From Flavobacterium sp. N2038 (lineage in GTDB: Bacteria; Bacteroidota; Bacteroidia; Flavobacteriales; Flavobacteriaceae): DNA of 64,000 bases. The stretch is taken from assembly GCF_025947185.1 (NCBI RefSeq), contig NZ_CP110001.1, positions 1,612,001 through 1,676,000 on the forward strand. The letters run 5' to 3'. This document shows positions 58,871-64,000 of the stretch, in pieces. The position numbers were made by a program, and so were the translations under genes. Position 1 is the first letter of the stretch, and every line of letters starts with the position of its first letter. The notes beneath the pieces are model-generated. The model made no database searches. It saw nothing but the letters and a program-made list of their open reading frames with translations, and had not been told where the DNA came from.

Positions 58871-59980
58871 ATGAAAAAAGATTTTTACGAAATACTAGGC
58901 ATTTCAAAAAGTGCTGATGCTGCCGAAATTAAAAAAGCATACCGAAAAAGTGCTTTGAAATATCACCCGGACAAAAATCCAGGAGACAAAGAGGCAGAAG
59001 AAAACTTCAAATTAGCAGCAGAAGCTTATGAGGTTTTAAGTGATCCAAATAAAAAAGCAAAGTATGATCAATACGGTCATCAGGCTTTTGATGGCTCTGG
59101 CGGATTTGGCGGAGGTCATGGTGGTATGAATATGGATGACATTTTCAGCCAGTTTGGTGACATTTTTGGAGGCGGATTTGGCGGTTTCGGAGGCGGAGGC
59201 GGAGGTCCTCGTCGCGCTAAAGGAAGCAATCTTCGAATTAAAGTTAAATTAACTTTAGAAGAGATTGCAAATGGAGTAGAGAAAAAAGTTAAAGTAAAAC
59301 GTAAAGTTCAGGCCAAAGGGGTAACCTATAAAACTTGTACGACTTGTAACGGTCAGGGACAGGTTATGCGTGTAACCAACACTATTTTAGGAAGAATGCA
59401 ATCTGCATCTACTTGTCCTACTTGTGGTGGTTCTGGTCAAATTTTAGATAAAAAACCTTCTGAGGCAGATGCGCAAGGAATGGTTCAGGAAGATGAAACA
59501 GTATCAATCAAAATTCCTGCGGGAGTTGTTGACGGAATGCAGTTGAAAGTTTCTAACAAAGGTAACGATGCGCCTGGAAATAGTATTCCTGGTGATTTAA
59601 TTGTTGCAATTGAAGAAGTTGAACACGAATTCCTTAAACGTGAAGGAGAAAATGTTCACTACGATTTATACATTAGTTTCCCTGAAGCAGTTTTGGGAGC
59701 TTCAAAAGATATTGAGGCAATCAACGGAAAAGTTCGTATCAAATTAGAAGAAGGAATCCAGTCCGGTAAAATCTTAAGATTAAAAGGAAAAGGAATTCCA
59801 AGTTTAAACGGATACGGAAGCGGTGATTTACTGGTTCATGTAAATGTTTGGACTCCAAAAACATTAAATAAAGAGCAAAAACAATTCTTTGAAAATGCTT
59901 TAACAGACGAACACTTTGTTCCAAGTCCGGAGAAATCAGAGAAATCATTTTTTGAGAAAGTAAAAGATATGTTTTCATAA
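58871..59980 (+). CDS. dnaJ: Chaperone DnaJ with a half-size zinc domain
   Basis: The start at 58871 (MKKDFYEILGISKSADAAEI) is canonical; the frame could be extended upstream only into a repeat. The 369-residue protein has a J domain with HPD (YHPDKNPG), a Gly-rich region (GGHGGMNMDD and GGGFGGFGGGGGG), the substrate domain and the C-terminal domain. The cysteine-rich region holds just two CxxCxGxG motifs (CTTCNGQG and CPTCGGSG) instead of four, corresponding to one of the two zinc sites. It acts with DnaK and GrpE. Confidence 0.96.
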   Translation: MKKDFYEILGISKSADAAEIKKAYRKSALKYHPDKNPGDKEAEENFKLAAEAYEVLSDPNKKAKYDQYGHQAFDGSGGFGGGHGGMNMDDIFSQFGDIFGGGFGGFGGGGGGPRRAKGSNLRIKVKLTLEEIANGVEKKVKVKRKVQAKGVTYKTCTTCNGQGQVMRVTNTILGRMQSASTCPTCGGSGQILDKKPSEADAQGMVQEDETVSIKIPAGVVDGMQLKVSNKGNDAPGNSIPGDLIVAIEEVEHEFLKREGENVHYDLYISFPEAVLGASKDIEAINGKVRIKLEEGIQSGKILRLKGKGIPSLNGYGSGDLLVHVNVWTPKTLNKEQKQFFENALTDEHFVPSPEKSEKSFFEKVKDMFS

Positions 59981-60013
59981 ACGAAACTTTTTCTAAAAGG
60001 CTCAAATAAATAC

Positions 60014-60049
60014 AAAAACCCATTCTAGTACAAATTAGAATGGGTTTTT
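60014..60049 (+). terminator. Terminator of grpE-dnaJ
   Basis: AAAAACCCATTCTA/TAGAATGGGTTTTT, 8-base loop and T run; 33 bases after dnaJ. Confidence 0.85.
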
Positions 60050-60142
60050 TGCGTAATATAACGCAATTTCGCTTCGAATTATTTACTTTTACACTCGCTG
60101 AACCACAATGGGTAAAGTGATGCAGAAAATCTAAAAAACAAA

Positions 60143-61072
60143 ATGAGCAACTTACTTGAAGTACATAAAGTCGTAAAACAATATGGCGATTATGTAGCGC
60201 TTAACGAAGTTTCATTGAATGTGCCGAAAGGTAGTATATATGGACTTTTAGGTCCAAATGGAGCAGGAAAAACTTCCCTTATCAGAATTATAAATCAAAT
60301 TACGATGCCGGATAGTGGCGAAGTAATTTTGGACGGAGAAAAATTGCACCCAAAACATGTGCAGACCATTGGATATCTTCCGGAAGAAAGGGGGTTGTAT
60401 AGCTCTATGAAAGTGGGTGAGCAATGTTTGTATTTGGCTCAAATGAAAGGACTTTCTAAAGCCGAAGCCAAAAGACAACTGGATTATTGGTTCGATCGTT
60501 TAGAAATTCAGGGCTGGTGGAATAAAAAAATTCAGGAACTTTCTAAAGGAATGGCGCAAAAAATCCAATTTGTAGTTTGTGTTTTGCATAAGCCAAAATT
60601 GCTAATTTTTGATGAGCCATTTTCTGGTTTTGATCCTGTTAATGCAAACATTATCAAGGATGAGATTCTGGCATTAAAAGAACAAGGCTCAACTATTATT
60701 TTTTCTACACACCGAATGGAAAGTGTCGAAGAGCTTTGTGATCATATTGCATTGATTCATAAATCAAATAAACTGATTGAAGGAAAAGTAAGCGATGTAA
60801 AACGCCAATTTAAAACCAATAGTTTTGAAGTTGGAATTTTGACAAGTAATGTTGAAGGATTAATGTATGATATTACACAAAAGTTTACGGTTTCTCCTGC
60901 TAGTTTTAAATCCTTAAATGATGATTTGAAATTGAATATTCAAATTGGAGATGCAGCACCAAATGAATTACTAAATGTACTGACGCAACGAGGACAAGTG
61001 ACGCATTTCGTTGAAAAAATACCAAGTGTAAACGATATTTTTATTCAAACCGTTACTGAAAACAAAATTTAA
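60143..61072 (+). CDS. ABC transporter ATP-binding protein (NatA-like)
   Basis: A 309-residue ATPase: Walker A GLLGPNGAGKTSLIR, signature LSKGMAQKIQFV, Walker B LLIFDEPFSGFDPVN and H-loop FSTHRMESVEEL. A C-terminal extension after residue 220 fits the DUF4162-type tail of these exporters. It pairs with the permease gene starting 77 bases downstream; the gap is a hairpin repeat. Confidence 0.94.
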   Translation: MSNLLEVHKVVKQYGDYVALNEVSLNVPKGSIYGLLGPNGAGKTSLIRIINQITMPDSGEVILDGEKLHPKHVQTIGYLPEERGLYSSMKVGEQCLYLAQMKGLSKAEAKRQLDYWFDRLEIQGWWNKKIQELSKGMAQKIQFVVCVLHKPKLLIFDEPFSGFDPVNANIIKDEILALKEQGSTIIFSTHRMESVEELCDHIALIHKSNKLIEGKVSDVKRQFKTNSFEVGILTSNVEGLMYDITQKFTVSPASFKSLNDDLKLNIQIGDAAPNELLNVLTQRGQVTHFVEKIPSVNDIFIQTVTENKI

Positions 61073-61074
61073 AA

Positions 61075-61135
61075 ATTCCAATATAGAAATTCCAAATTCC
61101 AAACTTATAAATTGGAATTTGGAATTTAAAATTTG
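61075..61135. repeat. TTGGAATTT-word perfect hairpin between ABC genes
   Basis: AAATTCCAAATTCCAA (61087-61102), a 9-base loop, then its exact complement (61112-61127), with further half copies on both sides. Confidence 0.8.
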
Positions 61136-61149
61136 AAAATTAATTATTT

Positions 61150-62466
61150 ATGAGTATCATCTCGTTGATTATAAAAAGAGAATTTATTGCCAAAGTCCGT
61201 AATAAATCTTTTGTTGTCATGACTTTTTTAAGTCCGCTTTTGTTTGTGGCTATCGCCGTTTTTATTGGCTACTTAAGCTCAATGAAAGCAGAAACAAAGC
61301 GTATTGCCATTCATGATGAAACAGGGCTTTTTGTAACCGATTTTTTAAAAGAAAATAAAAAAGGGGCGGAATTTAAGTACTATGACTTATCTAAAATTGA
61401 AGTTAAAGATTTAAAAGACAGTATTACAAAAGAAAATTTCAGCGGACTAATTGTTATTCCAAAAGCAAATTCGGCTAAAGATTTAGAAAGTAAAATCGAC
61501 TTTATTTCAAATAACAGCCCGAGTATTTCTTTTGTAGAAAATACACAGGATATTATTGGAGCAAAAATTACAAAGCTAAATCTTGAGGAGGCAAAGTTGG
61601 ATACTTTGGCTATTCAGAAAGCACAGTCAGCGGTTAATATTCATTTGGTGAAAGCTTCAGGCGAAGAAAGTCTGAAAGGCTTAAATGAAATCAAAATTGC
61701 AATTGGTGGTGCATTTGGTTATTTAATTATGATGTTTATTATCATTTATGGTAACATGGTAATGCGAAGCGTAATTGAGGAAAAAACGAATAGAATTATC
61801 GAAATCATTATTTCATCTGTAAAACCATTTCAGTTAATGATTGGTAAAATTGTAGGAACTTCGTTAGCAGGAATTTTACAATTTATGATTTGGGCTATTA
61901 TTGGTTTGGGATTAATGTTTGCAGCTTCGGCTTTTTTTGGAGTAAATGTAGGTCCTACGGCCAGGATTTCGCCAGAACTAATGCAATCTGCACAACACGA
62001 ACTTTCGGGATCGGCTCAAATGTATATTGCAGAATTATGGAATCTGCCAATTGCCAGTATTATTATTGGTTTTGTAGTGTATTTTATTGGAGGCTATTTT
62101 CTCTATAGTTCATTTTATGCAGCAATTGGTGCAGCAGTAGATAATCAAACCGATTCACAACAGTTTTTGTTGCCTATTATTATGCCGCTTATTCTAAGTG
62201 TCTATATCGGTTTTTTTACAGTTGTAAATGACCCGCACGGAACAGTTGCTGTTGCATTTTCAATGATTCCGTTAACTTCCCCAATTGTAATGCTAATGCG
62301 TATTCCGTTTGGTGTACCTTGGTGGCAAATCGCAATTTCGGTATCATTATTGTTTGCTACATTTTTCCTTGTCGTTTGGTTCGCTGCAAAAATTTACCGC
62401 GTAGGTATTTTAATGTACGGAAAAAAACCAACCTGGAAGGAGTTATATAAGTGGCTTAAATATTAA
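61150..62466 (+). CDS. ABC-2-type transporter permease (NatB-like)
   Basis: A 438-residue permease with one N-terminal helix, a large extracytoplasmic domain (about 45-190), and five or six C-terminal helices (from GGAFGYLIMMFIIIYGNMV). RSVIEEKTNRIIEIIISSVKP is the conserved cytoplasmic loop of NatB-like proteins. The partner ATPase is directly upstream. Possible substrates include sodium or hydrophobic compounds; unknown. Confidence 0.92.
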   Translation: MSIISLIIKREFIAKVRNKSFVVMTFLSPLLFVAIAVFIGYLSSMKAETKRIAIHDETGLFVTDFLKENKKGAEFKYYDLSKIEVKDLKDSITKENFSGLIVIPKANSAKDLESKIDFISNNSPSISFVENTQDIIGAKITKLNLEEAKLDTLAIQKAQSAVNIHLVKASGEESLKGLNEIKIAIGGAFGYLIMMFIIIYGNMVMRSVIEEKTNRIIEIIISSVKPFQLMIGKIVGTSLAGILQFMIWAIIGLGLMFAASAFFGVNVGPTARISPELMQSAQHELSGSAQMYIAELWNLPIASIIIGFVVYFIGGYFLYSSFYAAIGAAVDNQTDSQQFLLPIIMPLILSVYIGFFTVVNDPHGTVAVAFSMIPLTSPIVMLMRIPFGVPWWQIAISVSLLFATFFLVVWFAAKIYRVGILMYGKKPTWKELYKWLKY

Positions 62467-62477
62467 TTTTTTTTAAG

Positions 62478-62572
62478 TTGCTAAGATTCTAAGGTACTGA
62501 GATGCTAAGTTTTTTTTAGCTTCTTGTAGAAAAACCTCAGAACCTTAGTAACTTAGAACCTCAGAACCTTAA
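62478..62572. repeat. CTAAGGTTC-word inverted repeat
   Basis: GCTAAGATTCTAAGGTACTG and CTGAGATGCTAAG pair with CTTAGTAACTTAGAACC and CTCAGAACCTTA downstream, ending 6 bases before the regulator gene. Confidence 0.65.
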
Positions 62573-62577
62573 AAAAA

Positions 62578-63741
62578 ATGAGTAAAATACTAATTATTGA
62601 AGACGAAGCAGCGATTAGAAGAGTTTTGGTGAAAATATTATCAGAAGAAAATGATTCGTATCAGGTTGATGAAGCTGAAGATGGAGTTGCCGGACTTGAA
62701 AAAATAAAAAACAACGACTATGATTTGGTTTTGTGCGATATCAAAATGCCAAAAATGGACGGTGTTGAGGTTTTAGAAGAAGCAAAAAAGATAAAGCCCG
62801 AAATTCCTATGGTGATGATTTCCGGTCATGGCGACATGGAAACGGCAATTCACACCATGCGTTTAGGTGCTTTTGATTATATTTCAAAACCGCCAGATTT
62901 GAATCGTTTGTTAAATACGGTTCGAAATGCTTTGGATAAGAAACAATTAGTAGTTGAGAACAAAATTTTAAAGAAAAAAGTCAGTAAGAACTACGAAATG
63001 ATAGGCGACAGCGATTCTATTAATCACATTAAAGTGATGATTGATAAAGTGGCTCCAACCGAAGCGAGAGTTTTGATTACAGGACCAAACGGGACGGGAA
63101 AAGAATTGGTAGCACATCAATTGCATGAAAAAAGTGAACGTTCCGGTTTTCCTTTAATAGAAGTAAACTGTGCGGCGATTCCGAGTGAATTGATCGAAAG
63201 TGAATTATTCGGACACGTAAAAGGTGCATTTACATCGGCAGTTAAAGATCGTGCCGGAAAGTTTGAAGCGGCCGACAAAGGAACTATTTTTCTGGATGAA
63301 ATTGGTGATATGAGTCTTTCGGCACAAGCCAAGGTTTTGCGTGCTTTGCAAGAAAGTATGATTACCAGAGTGGGGGCAGATAAAGATATTAAAGTGGATG
63401 TTCGTGTTGTGGCGGCAACCAATAAAGATTTAAAAACAGAAATTGCAGAAGGCCGTTTTCGTGAGGATTTATATCATCGTCTGGCTGTAATTTTAATTAA
63501 AGTTCCGCCATTAAATGAAAGACGTGATGATATTCCGGCTTTGATTTTGCATTTTGCACAAAAAATAGCTTTAGAACAAGGAAATGCAGTTAAAGTATTT
63601 TCGACACAAGCTATAAAATTATTGCAGGAATACGATTGGACAGGAAATATTCGTGAGCTTAGAAATGTGATTGAAAGACTGATCATTTTAGGAGGAAGTG
63701 AAATTTCTGAGGGAGACGTAAAGATGTTCGCAAGCAAGTAG
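62578..63741 (+). CDS. Sigma-54-type response regulator without a C-terminal HTH
   Basis: A 387-residue NtrC-like protein. Receiver with acidic pair (IIEDEAA), phosphoacceptor Asp (LVLCDIKMPKMDG), Thr/Ser and Lys (YISKPPD). AAA+ domain with Walker A GPNGTGKEL, sigma-54 contact loop GAFTSA (usually GAFTGA), Walker B GTIFLDEIGD and sensor region. The protein ends GDVKMFASK, without the Fis-like helix-turn-helix of typical family members. No neighbouring histidine kinase or HTH partner is seen. It may act without specific DNA binding. Confidence 0.9.
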   Translation: MSKILIIEDEAAIRRVLVKILSEENDSYQVDEAEDGVAGLEKIKNNDYDLVLCDIKMPKMDGVEVLEEAKKIKPEIPMVMISGHGDMETAIHTMRLGAFDYISKPPDLNRLLNTVRNALDKKQLVVENKILKKKVSKNYEMIGDSDSINHIKVMIDKVAPTEARVLITGPNGTGKELVAHQLHEKSERSGFPLIEVNCAAIPSELIESELFGHVKGAFTSAVKDRAGKFEAADKGTIFLDEIGDMSLSAQAKVLRALQESMITRVGADKDIKVDVRVVAATNKDLKTEIAEGRFREDLYHRLAVILIKVPPLNERRDDIPALILHFAQKIALEQGNAVKVFSTQAIKLLQEYDWTGNIRELRNVIERLIILGGSEISEGDVKMFASK

Positions 63742-63750
63742 ATGCTTCGC

Positions 63751-63833
63751 GCAATAGGCTATAAGCTTTAGGCTTTATGCTATTAAAATTATAAATAATT
63801 TTTGCTTGTAGTCTACGGCTAACAGCTTAAAGC
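63751..63833. repeat. GCTTTAGG-word inverted repeat
   Basis: GGCTATAAGCTTTAGGCTTT pairs imperfectly with GTAGTCTACGGCTAACAGC downstream. It is the same family as 17530-17605. Confidence 0.6.
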
Positions 63834-63841
63834 ACAAAAAA

Positions 63842-64000
63842 ATGAAACTAAAAAAAATAAACGAAAAATTACAGGACGCTTTAATTGAAAATGGTTTAAC
63901 GGAAGCAAATGTTTTGCAGATGGAAACTTTTTCTACCATAAAAAGTGGTGCCGATTGTATGATTATTTCGCCAAAAGGGAGTGGAAAAACAACTACGATT
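63842..64000 (+). CDS. DEAD-box RNA helicase, N-terminal part (cut by window edge)
   Basis: Fifty-three residues are visible: MKLKKINEKLQDALIENGL, then TEANVLQMETFSTIKSGADC, with Q-motif-like spacing and the Walker A motif SPKGSGKTTT (motif I). No stop within the window. It is probably an RNA helicase of the DEAD/DEAH group; the DEAD motif lies beyond the window. Confidence 0.75.
   Translation, partial: MKLKKINEKLQDALIENGLTEANVLQMETFSTIKSGADCMIISPKGSGKTTTI

Overview
The window is a chromosome segment of a Flavobacterium-like member of the Bacteroidota (Flavobacteriia). Evidence: very AT-rich DNA; promoters of the Bacteroidota type (TTG, about 19-21 bases, TAnnTTTG); a 16S ending in the flavobacterial CACCTCCTTTCT; and housekeeping proteins typical of the group (485-residue-class GAPDH, PafA alkaline phosphatase, split methylmalonyl-CoA mutase, DnaJ with half a zinc domain, infC with a non-ATG start). 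No phage, integrase, transposase, CRISPR array or plasmid gene was seen.

Layout. 1-6.6 kb: end of an LptG-like permease, an EamA transporter, accA, dnaB, then a small two-component cassette (membrane protein, histidine kinase, LuxR-type regulator). 7-9.4 kb: exported proteins, including a secreted nuclease. 9.4-15.4 kb: an operon of three tandem paralogous TPR sensor kinases ending in one response regulator. 15.5-20.2 kb: Crp/AhpD-like pair and the thrS-infC-rpmI-rplT translation operon. 20.2-26.8 kb: a complete rRNA operon (three tandem promoters, 16S, tRNA-Ile, tRNA-Ala, 23S, 5S) followed by a fossil of a second 5S 3' end. 27-37.4 kb: pafA, ald with a divergent Lrp regulator, GAPDH, HtrA, dapF, mltG and a lysozyme-like protein. 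37.4-44.5 kb: both methylmalonyl-CoA mutase subunits, FtsB-like protein, udk, a dienoyl-CoA-reductase-like SDR and an aminotransferase. 44.5-47.7 kb: a rearranged area with TonB-C proteins and recognisable fossils of neighbouring genes. 47.8-57.3 kb: LMW phosphatase, dnaA, thioesterase, YigZ, HAD, ribD, prmC, an ABC permease and hisS. 57.6-64 kb: tRNA-Trp, grpE-dnaJ, a NatAB-like ABC exporter, an NtrC-like regulator and the start of a DEAD-box helicase.

The most notable observations are: (i) three side-by-side TPR kinases whose ATP-site glycines and aspartate erode progressively along the operon; (ii) a tandem-duplication scar in which 3' fragments of a methyltransferase gene and a 5' fragment of an aminotransferase gene survive as fossils; (iii) dnaA carrying three single-base indels, with two more frameshifts nearby, which most likely reflects sequence errors rather than loss of an essential gene; (iv) an SSB-like acidic tip on DnaB; (v) an AUA start on infC; (vi) families of hairpin-forming intergenic word repeats, found even inside the ribosomal-protein and rRNA operons.

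I did not find a clear new defence, secretion or biosynthetic system. The triple-kinase operon is the best candidate for something functionally undescribed.
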